From: Gliomastix tumulicola
Taxonomy: Eukaryota > Ascomycota > Sordariomycetes > Hypocreales > Bionectriaceae
Assembly: GCA_001599755.1 (NCBI GenBank)
Contig: BCHX01000005.1
Span: 1,645,922-1,709,921, forward strand
Length of the DNA: 64,000 nucleotides
Reading direction: 5' to 3'
The notes beneath the pieces were generated by a model. The model saw nothing but the letters and a program-made list of their open reading frames with translations. It made no database searches and had not been told where the DNA came from. Position 1 is the stretch's first letter. Each line of letters opens with the position of its first letter. This document shows positions 24,651-36,030 of this stretch, piece by piece. Made by a program: the position numbers and the translations under genes.

Positions 24651-25458
24651 CTTGCATGACGAATGTCTGATGGTCGAGGCAGCACTTTAGCGAGCACTTT
24701 ACCGAGAGCACGCAGTTATAGGTAAAGCAGTAGCTGCGAAGTTACAAAGGTGGGTCTTGTCATATCCAATCATGCGAACGCGCTTTCATACCTTGAACCC
24801 CTCACCTCCAAGACCCTTCCATCCAGCCTGAATCACGCTTGGAGAGGCGGAAATCAAAGCCGAAGGTGGCATGGTGGGCCATGGTGCGGCTGATACTTCT
24901 GCAAAGATGTCCCGATCCCCTCACAGACAAGGTCAGACAGTCGGGGAGGGGGCGCTTTTGACCCGTCCAGGCGCTAACTTACGAGTAGTTTCCCGAGCTG
25001 TGGTTCGGATTCCACCGACCCATGAAACTAAGCGGTTCGGACGAGGATTTCCTGGAGTGGTCTCCACGGTTCCCCGACGTTTCCCGCCGACTTCGCTCCC
25101 CTGCCCTGTCCCTGCTTCGGTGTGGTGCGGAGTCACCGCGAGTTCGTCGGGAAACGAGTCAGGCGGAAGTGGCCTGACGCTATCAGGCGACACTCGGTCT
25201 TGTGGGAGGCGAGCTTTCTCCAGCTGCGGGACCCCATGGGGATGGGGATGAGGGCTGTCACTGGTCAGTCTCCAAACTTCTCACGTCCGCGTTGAACAAG
25301 AGAAGAGACGCCTTTAAATCTCGGAGTCCGCAGACTTCTTTATGTCAGGACCGAACGAAGCCGATCATCCTGCTCCTCGATTGTCACATTGCAATTCAAA
25401 CTCTTCCATCTCGTCCTTGCATTCGGCCAGAAACAACCCCGCACTGCGACTACCAGTC
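24651..25458. promoter_or_regulatory. Divergent promoter GH2 / sugar transporter with three CGGGAAAC sites
   Basis: 808-bp shared upstream region. Exact CGGGAAAC occurs at 24988-24995 (minus), 25079-25086 (minus) and 25148-25155 (plus). The middle site reads GGCGGGAAACGTCGG on the minus strand. CGG-N6-CCG at about 25006 and CGG-N3-CCG near 25321 are further candidate Zn2Cys6 half-site pairs. No ORF is supported inside. Confidence 0.5.
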
Positions 25459-27376
25459 ATGGCGACTCATGATGGCCGGCCCTCCACGGACCCGAAGTCT
25501 CGCGTAGACTTCGTGGAAGAGACAACACCTACCATGGAAGAGCTGAATCCAGCTTCTGCTCCCTTGGCTGCAGCCATGAGCAAGCAGAAGCCCAAGTTCT
25601 GGTCCAAGTCTATGATCCGGGTCTTCATGGCCATGACCGTTGGCTATCTCATCTCTACCATTCAAGGCTACGGTAAGTCTCCCAAAGACACCGAGCAGAA
25701 CAACAACAGTAGCGGAACTGACACACGAATGTAGATGGCTCTCTCATGGGTGCCATCAATGCCATGGCCCCCTTCCACGAAAGCTTCGGTCTCAACGGTG
25801 CTGGGAAGAGCACGGGCTTGGTCTTCATCATTTACAATATTGCCAATGTCTGCGCGTTCCCCTTCTGTGGCTTCATCAACGATCGCTACGGTAGACGCGT
25901 CTGCATGTTCACAGGCTGCCTGATCGTCCTCATCGGCACGGCGGTGCAAGGTCCAGCGCAGAATCTCGGCACCTTCATGGGCGGACGGTTCTTACTTGGC
26001 TTCGGTGCCATCATTGCACACGCTGCTGCGCCTGCTTATGTCGTCGAGATTGCACCTCCAGCCTTCCGAGGAGCCACCGCTGGCATGTGAGTCACAACGC
26101 AACTTGTGAGGTCTGTTGGACACTGAAGAATGCTGACGGGTCACGATGATTATTAGGTACAACAACTTCTGGTGGATCGGAAATATTCTTGCCGGATGGA
26201 CTACCTACGGAACCAACCTGTAAGTTTGAGTCTGCATCAGCCTATCGCACTCCTTACCAGTTCTAGTTGGCAGGGAGGTGGTTGGGATTCTCAAGCTAAC
26301 GCGCGCGCAATATCAGGAACCTGAAAGACTCGTGGGCCTGGCGAATCCCTACCATCATGCAAGCCGTCCTCCCAGGTTGCGCAATGATCCTCATCTTCTT
26401 CGAGCCCGAGTCGCCTCGCTGGCTGATTAGCCAAGACCGGACCGAAGAAGCATTGGACGTGCTAGCCATGCTACACGGCGACGGCGATCGCAACGCGCCG
26501 GTTGTTCAGCTTCAATACGCAGAGATTCTCCAGGATAGGGAGCACCACGGCGCCGAGCATGCTTGGTGGGATTATCGCGAGCTGGTTGCCACAAGATCTG
26601 CGAGGTATCGACTGGGCTTGGTCATCGCGTGTGCGTTCTTCGGACAGTGGAGTGGCAACAACGTTGTCTCCTACTTCATGGTACTTCTCTCCCTGCCTCC
26701 CCCCCCTTTTTTCCTCTTTGATAGTTGGGGCCCAATCGCTAATATGCCGTAGCCGGCCATGGTAGAGAATGCCGGCATCACGAACACCAACGTCCAACTC
26801 CTAATCAACGCCATCAATCCCATTATCTGCTGGGTTGCCGCCATGATTGGCTCCACGATTCTCGACAAGTTCGGCCGCCGGACCATGATGATGGCCGGCT
26901 TGACGGGTGCCTTGATCTGGTACTGCTTCCTGACGGCCTTCACTGCCGAGAGCAGCAAGAACCAGTCCCTCTCCTACGGGGTCATCGTCTCGATCTACAT
27001 GTTTGGCATCTGCTTCGCCATGGGCATGACGCCGTCTGCCACGTTGTATCCGATGGAGGTTCTTGAGAACCACACCCGCGCCAAGGGCTCGGCTGTTAAG
27101 TACGTCTTCATGAGCATCGCAACCATGACGAATACCTTTGGCATCAGCGTCGGCATCAAGGAGATTGGCTGGAAGTTGTATCTTGTGTACATCGGCTGGA
27201 TTACGGTGGAGATTGTCTGCATCTTCTTCTTCTTCCCCGAGACGGCTGGCAAGACCTTGGAGGAGCTCACAGTCATCTTCGAGTCCGACAACCCGCGGAA
27301 CGCAAGCCTTGAGAAGAAGCGACTCATCATCGACGATGGCCATGTGATTGGGAGCGCCGAGAAAGAGGAGGCTTGA
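25459..27376 (+). CDS. MFS sugar:H+ symporter, lactose-permease-like
   Basis: Five exons: 25459-25672, 25735-26086, 26157-26219, 26317-26680, 26753-27376; 538 aa. Splicing restores the family motifs QGYDGSLMGAIN after helix 1, NDRYGRR between helices 2 and 3, PESPRWL after helix 6, GRRTMMMAG in the second half and PETAGKTLEE at the end of helix 12. Twelve hydrophobic helices are accounted for. This is the sugar porter family; the divergent pairing with an intracellular beta-galactosidase suggests import of a galactoside, as in LAC12-type permeases. The 63-bp third exon is unusually small but its boundaries keep phase on both sides. Its 3' end converges on the Zn2Cys6 gene, 257 bp apart. Confidence 0.92.
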
Positions 27377-27633
27377 GCGGTCACAGGCCTGCATGGGTCA
27401 ATTTGAGGTGTGCGCAACCCACAATGGAGTAGTCTCTGGGCAGAAGTGATCGGTTGATTGGACTATCGTTTCCTTGAAAGGGAGGAGGGGAGGGACGCAA
27501 AGTTTTCTGTACGAATGCCGTTATGGCTTTAGTCTCTCGTAGACCTTAAGACTCGCTGCTTCATCTGTATTCTACACATGACGAATCTCGCTTGACCGTT
27601 TGTTAATAAGTTTGGTAGTCTCTGGGTCTCATA

Positions 27634-29369
27634 TTATGGCTCAAGGAGATTCCGTAACGAGCTTCGAACCGCAGAATCATTGTCCCTCTGCCCAACTCCC
27701 GCCGTTTTGTCCGTGATTGGTCTTGGAAAATCGAGTATGTACTTCAGCATCCACCAGTCGAGCTGAAATGACTCGTTCCTCGTCCGCATGCAAGCCTCAT
27801 GAAACGCCTGCAGCCGACTGATGGAAGACTGCACGATGGGCCAGTACGAGTGCAGGCGCGTGATGACCTCGAAGTTCCTCTCCAGCCGCACCTTGGCAAC
27901 AGAGAGCTCGGCCTCGTCGGAGCTGAAGAGGAGCGTGTGAAGCTGTGCGGTCGCCGCGACGACGAGCGCATGGCCGACTATCGAGTGGAGCAGCGTCGTC
28001 TCCGGGCGCTGATTCGCGTTGTAGATGAGCTCGCACAGGCTGCCCGAGTGGTACTTGCACTTGGCCGCGCAGAGCTGGGCCGAGACGGCGGCGGCATTCG
28101 CCCGCAGGTCTTGGCTGAACTGCAGGTAGGGATAGTAGAGGAGCAGACCGGCGTAGTGGTAGTTCATGTGGAGGTTGACGAACATGGGGCCCAGGTCTTG
28201 CTCGGCCCAGTAGGCGAGATTCTCGTCGGTGTATTGCGCCGAGTCGGGGAGGTTGAAGTGCCAGTCGTCTAGTGACTTGGACAGAACCCTGATCGAGTCG
28301 CAGCCGAGGACGGTGCTTTCTCCTGCAGCAACGGATCGAGTATTATGCAGATGTATCTCGTAGAGGAGGGCATTCAAGCTGGGGAAGAAGGCCAGCAGGG
28401 AGACTCCCTGGTCTGCTGAGGACATAGAAGGCGTCCGCCCGGAATTCGTATCCCCGTCTTCGGCATCCAGTGTGAGTGTGAAGAACAGGCGATCATCCAT
28501 GGGAAGACGCACGTCTTCGCGCGGCTTCATGACTCTCGGGAGCATCGAGGCCGTCGAGTTCCACATGTCTGTAGTTACCAACGACCACCAGACTACAATC
28601 ATGAACGGCATCCTGTAAGCCTCAGCCTCAGAGTGTGCACAGCAGACAAGACGTACCCCGACAATGAACTTCCCGGTCAATGGCCGTGTCGGTCAACTCC
28701 GGCTTGGGAAGGTCTAGAAGCATCGCTGTCCGACACGCGACCGTCAAGTACAGACACTCGGTCTGGGCCTCTCCGTTGGCCACAAAGTTGGCCGCTAGCA
28801 GCATGCACGCCTGTATGGTAACCAATGACACGTCGTGGAGGTTCAGCAGCCTCTCCGCCTCCTCTGCAAACGCCCGCCCACGGTCCCACGTGTCGACCTC
28901 GGCAAATGCAGCGTGTGACGAGAACCGGGCAGAGAGCCCTGCGGCTCCAAGGAATAGAATCGTCGGGATTGAGCCATCCTGGACGGCGGCCTTGAACTGA
29001 CCAGGATGGAAGAGGCTGGGGAGTGCGGTCTGGGTATGCTTGAAGTACAGACCCACGAGGTCATCTGCCACCGACGCGTCCAAGTCGTACTCTGGGCAGA
29101 TGCTGATCACGGGGCCGTTTCTCCTCTTCGCGAGTCGCTCGTAGCCCTGCGAGCGGTCCAACCGCGTCCGGGTCGTCGCCAGGGAACAGTTTAGCCCCTT
29201 CTTCGCGCAGTACGCGCAGCGAGTGTGCGGTCCCACGCGCATGCATCTTTTCCGACGGTCCCTGCGACGACCCGGTGTCAAGGGTTGGTTGTCTGCTTTC
29301 GGGCAGCACCGGGAAGTTGGATGGGAATGCGACTTACCGGCACGTGCTGCATGCAGTCGATGGCCGCAT
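27634..29369 (-). CDS. Zn2Cys6 regulator, candidate regulator of the glycosidase cluster
   Basis: Exons 29369-29338, 29261-28657, 28592-27634; introns of 76 bp (GTAAGT...CGCAG) and 64 bp (GTACGT...TTGTAG); 531 aa. The zinc cluster is split by the first intron and only becomes complete after splicing: CSTCRDRRKRCMRVGPHTRC and then AYCAKKGLNC, spacing CX2CX6CX8CX2CX6C. The second junction gives REVHCR|VWWSLVTTDMW, the conserved motif of the fungal transcription factor middle homology region. The 11-residue N-terminus before the first Cys is very short. The gene shares a 466-bp divergent promoter with the GH1 gene and lies in the middle of the glycoside-degrading genes, so a pathway-specific activator role is inferred. 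Confidence 0.9.
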
Positions 29370-29835
29370 GCTTGGACAAAAGAGATGAGCGGCCTCGAAC
29401 GGTGGCGGGTCAGAGAGGATCGACTTGATAAGACGGGCGGGAAAGGAGCATGAAAACAAATGGATGGTGAGGAGGATGATCTGAGTTCTCCGGCAGTACT
29501 CAGCGTCTGTTCTTATATCGACCGCCCCACAGACTAGTCCCATCGGCGGGAAACCGTCGGGATTGCTCTAGAACTTGTGGCTTGCCGTGGGGACTTTCTT
29601 CTCCGCATTCACCCCCCCGTAGTTGAGAACTCTCCTTCTTTCCCCATCGCTGGGTCTCGAGTGCCGCCTTTTCCGTCGAGGAGGAGATGGGGCGTCGATC
29701 TAACTCGGCTTAGATGCTCGATTGATGAAACGAATCTTGCTGCTCTCAAGGATGGTATAACCGGGCATCTCGTCCCATGATCACAGTCATGGGCCAATCT
29801 GCTCGGCACCTTTTCTACACACCACCGAAGACACA
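29370..29835. promoter_or_regulatory. Divergent promoter Zn2Cys6 regulator / GH1 with CGGGAAAC site
   Basis: Exact CGGGAAAC at 29547-29554 within GGCGGGAAACCGTCGG; a one-mismatch copy CGGGAAAG at 29438-29445. The first site also forms CGG-N4-CCG. No ORF supported. Confidence 0.5.
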
Positions 29836-31397
29836 ATGTTCCAGGCCCGAGAGCTAGTCCATTCCGCCGAAGCTTCAGCCGTGAAGCTGCCGCCTGTCCA
29901 GGAGCTGCCTCTTCCTCGTGACTTTCGTTGGGGCACGGCCACAGCAGCGTACCAAGTTGAAGGGGCAGCTTCTCAAGACGGCAAGGGACTGTCCATTTGG
30001 GATGACTTTTCTCACCAAACTCCCTCGCGGACGAATGGAGAAAATGCCGACGTCAGCTGTGACCACTACAACCGCATGCCAGAGGACGTTGCGCTCATGG
30101 CCTCGTACGGCGTCGACGCCTATCGCTTCTCCATCTCGTGGTCACGGCTGATTCCCCTGGGCGGAAGAAACGACCCTATCAACGAGGAGGGCATCGCCTT
30201 TTACAACAATCTGATAGACGAGCTGCTCGCCCGGGATATCCGCCCTTCTGTCACGCTCTACCACTGGGATCTCCCGCTGAAGCTGCAGGAGAGATACAAC
30301 GGCGTGTTAAACGGCGAAGAGTTCCGCGCGGACTTTGAGCGATACGCGCGTCTATGCTTCGAACGGTTCGGGGACAGGGTCAAGGAGTGGGTGACATTCA
30401 ACGAGCCCTACATCATCTCCGTTTTTGGCTTCCACACTGGGGTTCTAGCGCCCGGCAGAAACACGCAACGAGGCGGTGATGGCGCGAGAGAACCGTGGCA
30501 CGTCGGGCACACGCTCATTCTCGCGCATGCGTCGGTTGTCAAGCTGTACCATGACTACTTCAAACAGGACCAGCAGGGACAGATCACCATTGTTCTGAAC
30601 GGCCACTTCTTTGAGCCGTTCGACGAGACCTCGGCCGAGGACAGAGCTGCCGCTCAGAGGCGCATGGAGTTTTACATCGGGTGGTTCGGCGATCCGGTCT
30701 TCCTCGGTCAAGACTACCCTCCTGCTATGCGAGCACAGCTCGGTGACCGCCTCCCTGTCTTCACTCCAGACGAGATGGATCTGCTCCGACATGCAGCGCC
30801 CTTGAATGCCTTCTATGGCATGAATCACTACTCGACGAAATTCGCCCGTGCGAGAACCGGCCCGCCTCCGCCGGAAGACGTCAATGGAAACGTTGACGAG
30901 CTGCCAGTAGACAGTCAGGGCCAGAAGGCCGGCCCCGTCTCGGGCGTCACGTGGCTCCAGGTCGCTCCCGATGGATTCAGAAAGCTGCTCAGCTGGGTCT
31001 GGCAGAGGTACCGCCTCCCCGTTGTCGTCACGGAAAACGGCTGTCCCTGCCCCGGGGAGGCAAACATGTCCAGGGCCGAAGCCGTTCAGGACGATTTCCG
31101 CATTAGCTATCTGGGTCTCTACCTCGATGCCATCTCGCGGGCAATCCACGACGACGGGGTTCCTGTTCTTGGTTACTACACTTGGAGCTTGATGGACAAC
31201 TTTGGTACGTGCCTTGGATATTGACACACGTGCACGGATGTCTGCTAACGGGTCGAACAGAATGGTCTTCAGGATATAACCAGAAATTTGGCATCACTTA
31301 CATCGACTACAAGACCCTCGAGCGTATCCCCAAAAGCTCGGCATACTATCTTCATCAGACGTTCCAGGAGCGCAGGAGACAGAACCCCGTGCAGTAG
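29836..31397 (+). CDS. GH1 beta-glucosidase, intracellular
   Basis: Exons 29836-31204 and 31261-31397 (intron GTACGT...GAACAG), 501 aa, normal for the family. The start of the barrel is FRWGTATAAYQVEGA; acid/base Glu190 is in TFNEPYI and nucleophile Glu400 in VTENGCP; the glycone-binding Trp/Glu pair lies at the second exon junction (SLMDNFEWSSGYNQKFGI). No signal peptide, so cytosolic. It would remove terminal beta-D-glucose (some members also accept beta-galactose) from imported glycosides. It is read away from the cluster's regulator from a shared promoter. The repeat with the second solo LTR begins about 230 bp after the stop. Confidence 0.94.
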
Positions 31398-31624
31398 GGG
31401 CATCTGACGGCACAATCGACACTTTGACAGCGTAGGGAGCTTAGACACATCCTTTTCTTTGCATACATACAGGGCTGTTGGAATACGGAAAGGAGGCTGC
31501 GCAAGTAGAATATAAAGTGGTTGACAAGCCTCACTCATGGACAGGCCTCTTGCACGATAGACAAAATTATTGAGCGAAGCTAGATTCAGAGCAATCACCG
31601 AAACACAGAACGTGCTGTGCTGCA

Positions 31625-32105
31625 GGCGTAGCTTCCAACTTTACCCAGTATTTAAGTAAAAGGTATTTCCTTACAGCTCGATCGGGCATTTGTTAAACTC
31701 TAAATCCTCGATTGGTCATTGGTCAGTTCAATATGCGTTTATCCCGAACAGAAAATTCAAGCTACTTGCATCGTGAGGCAGGAAGCAGCAGCAACACCTG
31801 CCCGCTGTAACGAACTGGCCCCAGGGCTACTGCGAATGGGCGTTTGCTGTAGTATTGAACTGCTTAAGGAGGAAGAGATCCGCTAACTGTTCGGGCCCGG
31901 GTCGGGCCCCTATATACCCCTGTTGGGAGTCACGTGACAACCATCACGGCTCGGGCTGTAAGCCCGAGCCCTTAACACCCGCCATGAGTTAGATGACGCG
32001 GACAGGCAGACAGACGCGTAGATGACGCATGCATTTGACGCAAGCAGGTGACGCAAGCAGGTGACGCACACATATATTCGAGGCAGGTGCGGCAGGCAAA
32101 GCTGC
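31625..32105 (+). repeat. Older dispersed repeat, copy 2, split by the solo LTR
   Basis: Colinear with 19825-20095 (same orientation) once the 172-bp LTR at 31806-31977 is removed. Downstream of the LTR it carries several GACGCA-containing units (GATGACGCA, GCAAGCAGGTGACGCA) and the GGCAGGTGCGGCAGGCAAAG tail matching copy 1. The LTR inserted into it, so this repeat is older. Confidence 0.6.
31806..31977 (-). mobile_element. 172-bp solo LTR, copy 2
   Basis: Reverse complement of 19405-19576, flanked by CCCGC at 31801-31805 and 31978-31982 (different 5-bp target duplication, so an independent insertion). Identical to copy 1 by eye over the full length except the 3-nt hairpin loop at 31958-31960, which reads GTA on the plus strand here as well, although the element is inverted. 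Confidence 0.9.
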
Positions 32106-32296
32106 TGCAAGAAAAGCTGCTGGCAGGCTGGAGGTGTCCAGACACATTGAACCAGCTTTGCCGTCGCCTATGGCAGCGGTCTTGTGAAGCTCTGACAGCA
32201 GTTATTACTGACAGTTTCTAGCTGCACACACGACTTGATCGCGTGCTTGGATCTATAGTATAATATTCCGTATGTATGCTCGCCCAATCGCCACCA
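32106..32296. other. Short intergenic, nothing recognised
   Basis: 3' region of the rhamnosidase gene next to the repeat. No gene or motif supported. Confidence 0.35.
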
Positions 32297-35077
32297 TCAT
32301 TCGGGCTTCTTCCATTCAAATTCAATGTCATACGTTGTTTTGCCCGACAGTTCCATGGACATCCCGCCTGACCTGAAAGAGCCTTGAGTATCCAGTGGTG
32401 CTTGAATGGAAACCTTCATTATCCCATAGTCGTTAATGTGCCATTCAGCCTCCAGACTGCCATACGGAGTAGCCACTTTGCCTGAGGCAGATCGAAGTCC
32501 GGCATCAACTCCGACCTGAGGAGAGACCACCCATCGCTTGTACCCAAAGCCTTCCGCTCCAGGCGCAGTCTGAATGCCAGCAACGTACTCGGTCAATAGA
32601 TAGGTCGGTGCACCGCCCCAGGGGTGAGCCAAAGACGTGTACAGACCCAGTCCAGGTTTCCCACACTGACTGACATACTCCCACGACGCACCGCTGTTGG
32701 TGCGAACATCTGAGATCATGGGGGTCCAGAGGCTGTGAATCAGATCGGTGGACATATTGGCACTTTCAGTTGAGTTCCGGCTGAGAATGGCCGGGAGAAG
32801 GAATCCGTTGGTGTTGGGGGAGAGCTTGGTGCTTGGATCAGAGGAGTCGCTGCTGGACGAATCCTTATATCCCGGCCCAAGCTTCAGTGAGTCGAGGTGA
32901 GAAAGGAAACGCTCGGCTTGCTCTTCTGAGGCTGTTCCAGAGGTGATACAGAAGCCCATGCTAGAGACGGAAAACTGCCCAGGGTGGCTTGGCGAGTCAT
33001 TGTAGATACCCGCTGTTTCGTTCCAGAGGTTGTCATTGACGGCTGTGATGAGACCACTTGCTAAGCCTCGAAATGTTTTCGAGACTTCCACCTCCTCTAA
33101 GGCGTCGGCCACGTCCGCCATCTCATGCAGGGCTTGAACCAAGGCACAGTTGATCGCAGCGCCGCCTTGAGACGGCCCCAGGAAGGCGCCGAATAGAGAG
33201 AGAAGCCCCGTATCCGGGCCGATCGACGCAAGCAGATAGTCTAGGTTCGCATTCCACTGCTTCCACGTCTCCTTCGCGAACTCCAAGTCATTGCTGAGTC
33301 GAACATAGTCGGTGAAAGAAAGAAGGCCCAGAATCTGATAGTCCACCAGGATGATGCTGTACGTCTCTGCACCCATGAAATGCTGGCCACCACCTCTAGA
33401 AAAGGCGTGGGAGGCGATGGCTGGGTCGTATCCAATGGGTGGGTAGTATGACAGAAGACCGCTTGAGGTTTGCCAGTCGAGCAGATACCGCAGTGTGCCT
33501 CGTATCAGATCAGACCTCGACGTGCTCGCTGCCGAGATCCGCACGGTATGTAGGAGATCACCCAGCCAGACAAGCCTGTCGCGCTTTGGGCCATCGAGGC
33601 AGGCTGGAGCACCGTTGGCACGGACACCGTACTCTCGAACTGGTCCATCAGGCGAGGCATCTGTGAGCGGGTTTCGATAGAGCTCGGTGCCGTTGCGAGT
33701 GTCATGGACGACAACGTTCCGTACATAAGCAGCCTGGTCCTGCCAGCCGCCAAAACCAAAGGAGCCCTTGGAAGAGACCACGCCGTTGGGATAGCGTGGG
33801 TCACTCACAGGGTACTCCGCCAGGGGTACCTTGAACACCTGAGAGCCGTCCACCGAGACCGAGATATTCTGTCCGTCAAGGACCGTGTTGATCGTATACC
33901 ATACGTCGGCTTGCGGGGTGAAAGGCATGTCAAAAATATCGAAATGCCATGACGTGAGAGTGGTGACGTTGACGAGGGAGTATCCGAATCCCAGGGAAAT
34001 AGAGTTGCGTCGTAGCAATGTCTCGTTGAAGTTCACGAAGGGCTGGTCGTCGAGGACCATGTTGAGTTGGATGCCTTGCATAGGAGAAGCAAGTGGAAAG
34101 GCCTAGTGACAGATGTCGGTCAGCATTGTCGGCTAGCATTGTCGGCTCGAGGCAGGGAAGTGAGCGAGCTACGTACGACGACCCAGCCAACGCCGCCTTT
34201 ATCAATCTTCGTCTCAAACTCCAATGTGTAGTTCGCGAGGAAAGCACCCGAAGTAGTCACGCCTGGTCTCATGCCTCGAATGTACGCGCCATCCTCCGGA
34301 TCGATCTCCCACATTGTTCCTTGAGTTCCGGCCTCTAGGCACGAGACGGCTGCGGCTCTGGCGCCAAGCTAATCGTGTTATGTTAGCAGTCTCGGTAACG
34401 AATCCGCCATCACACATAGTACATACCTTCCAGATCTCGTTCAAGTCCTCGTCATCGCACGAGAAGCTCCCGGGGAGGTCATCGATATCCATGACTGGCA
34501 CGCTGGGCACGAAGCCAGCCAATTCGAACCCAACTTCGCCATCAGTGATGAGTCTGATAGACTGCCATCGCTGTCCGCCCTGGAGCAGAAACGAAGTGAT
34601 GTCTCCAGGCTCTATGATCTCAAATGTCTCGACCCGATACGTATTGGCGAGTGCGACGTTGAAGGGGAACGGTCCGTCTGCGAAATCATGGCTGAGTCCT
34701 GCGACCTCTTCCGAGTACTTGACTTCGACCTGTACTGGGCCAGAGACGCTGTCGATGCGAAAGAATGGATAACCTGCCACCTCATACCCGTAGTCTAGAG
34801 TAGCGACGGGTGTCGACTGATTGAGCTGGAAAGCGACAAACGTTCGCGTGTCTGTGGAAGGACTCCCTCCAAGGCTCAATCCCGTAGGCAAGAACAGATC
34901 TGGCCTGAGGCTTTTCGTTAGCGAACTCTCCTTATAAAGACGCATTGTTCTGTGCTCATAGCCATAGCGAGCGTACCGATCTGGAGCTGGTGAATCGTGA
35001 AGAGGCAACCCATCGCACTGCGCAATGATGATGCAGGCGACAATCCGGGTGACCAAAGGGGCAAGCCACCTGCCCAT
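32297..35077 (-). CDS. Secreted GH78 alpha-L-rhamnosidase
   Basis: Exons 35077-34427, 34368-34177, 34102-32297; introns of 58 and 74 bp; 882 aa. ATG 35077 is preferred over the in-frame ATG 35218 because it begins a signal peptide (basic MGRWLAPLVTR, hydrophobic IVACIIIAQC, then GLPL). The family signature DGPKRDRLVWLGDL lies at about residues 446-459 at the entrance of the (alpha/alpha)6 barrel; upstream are concanavalin-like/beta-sandwich domains, downstream the C-terminal beta-sandwich after LAHPWGGAPTYLL. Many Asn-X-Ser/Thr sites fit secretion. It would release terminal alpha-L-rhamnose from plant glycosides. Divergently transcribed from the saponin hydrolase gene. Confidence 0.92.
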
Positions 35078-36030
35078 GCTGGCAATGAAATGACAGGGTG
35101 CTTTGAGTGATGTTTCTGAGATGGTTCCAAAGTCACATCCCGAGGAGAGCCGGAATGAAAGCAAAACAAGGGGAACTGCACCCATCTCTGGCTCTCCTCG
35201 GTCATGCTCAGAGGTCATATAGGACGATCATGTTCACGAGATGCATTGCAGGAGGTAACGTGCGCATCTCATCTTGCACAAGGATCGGTTGGGGAAAGAA
35301 CTTACCCGCACCTGCCAAGAAGTTGAGATGGGCGCATGGGGAAGCAATGATTCCCCGGAAGGAGCGAGCTCGGGTGCACCTGCAGGCTGTGGGTTCACCT
35401 AAAAATGCGGGCGGGAAACCTTCGGTAAACGAATCCGAGCAATCTCCATCTCGCGATCGGCTTCGCATTCATCTCGGATCCTTTAGCGCCACGCGGTTCA
35501 TCAATCCAATGTTGAGTCTAGAACAATTTCTCCTCCATTTTCATCTTTTTCCTCCGCACTCCTCCTCTTCCTCCACGATCCTCCATGTTTCCCCGCGCCT
35601 GTTCAGTGCGGAGGGTAATATCAAATTTGCCGATCGAGGCGGGAAATGTAACGCTTGTCCCTACCATCCTCTCGGTTTATGACGCACCGACCGGCCGAAT
35701 CTCACGCTTCAGCGGTTGCTCAGAGAATACGAATTGCCCCAAAGCGTCTTTGTGCTGCATTGGCTCTATCGGGCTTCTGCGGAAAACACGAACTGACAAG
35801 GTCAGACTCGGAATCCTGTACGGCTGAGCTTGCGTTCAATATTTCATCCCTGCAAGCGGGCAACCTGTGGCAGTGGAAGCAGGAATCGGGAAGTCGTCGG
35901 GGCCGAAGTTGCACGGGCAGCTGCACCGAGATTCATCATGTTAAATGAGCTCGTCTGCTCCGCAATCAGATGGAGAGACTCGCTCTGCCTCGCCTCAGAC
36001 TTCTTCGCTATCTCCGACCAGTCCAGCATT
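35078..36030. promoter_or_regulatory. Divergent promoter rhamnosidase / saponin hydrolase with CGGGAAAC site
   Basis: 953-bp shared upstream region. Exact CGGGAAAC at 35412-35419 within GGCGGGAAACCTTCGG, matching the GH1/regulator promoter site in 15 of 16 positions. One-mismatch copies: CGGGAAAT at 35640-35647 and the complement of GTTTCCCC at 35587-35594. The site overlaps CGG-N9-CCG. Open frame upstream of the saponin hydrolase ATG (from 35830) looks non-coding. Confidence 0.5.

Noticed and set aside
24988..25030. tRNA T-arm-like sequence (GTGG TTCGGAT TCCAC)
   Set aside because: No acceptor, D or anticodon arms can be folded around it.
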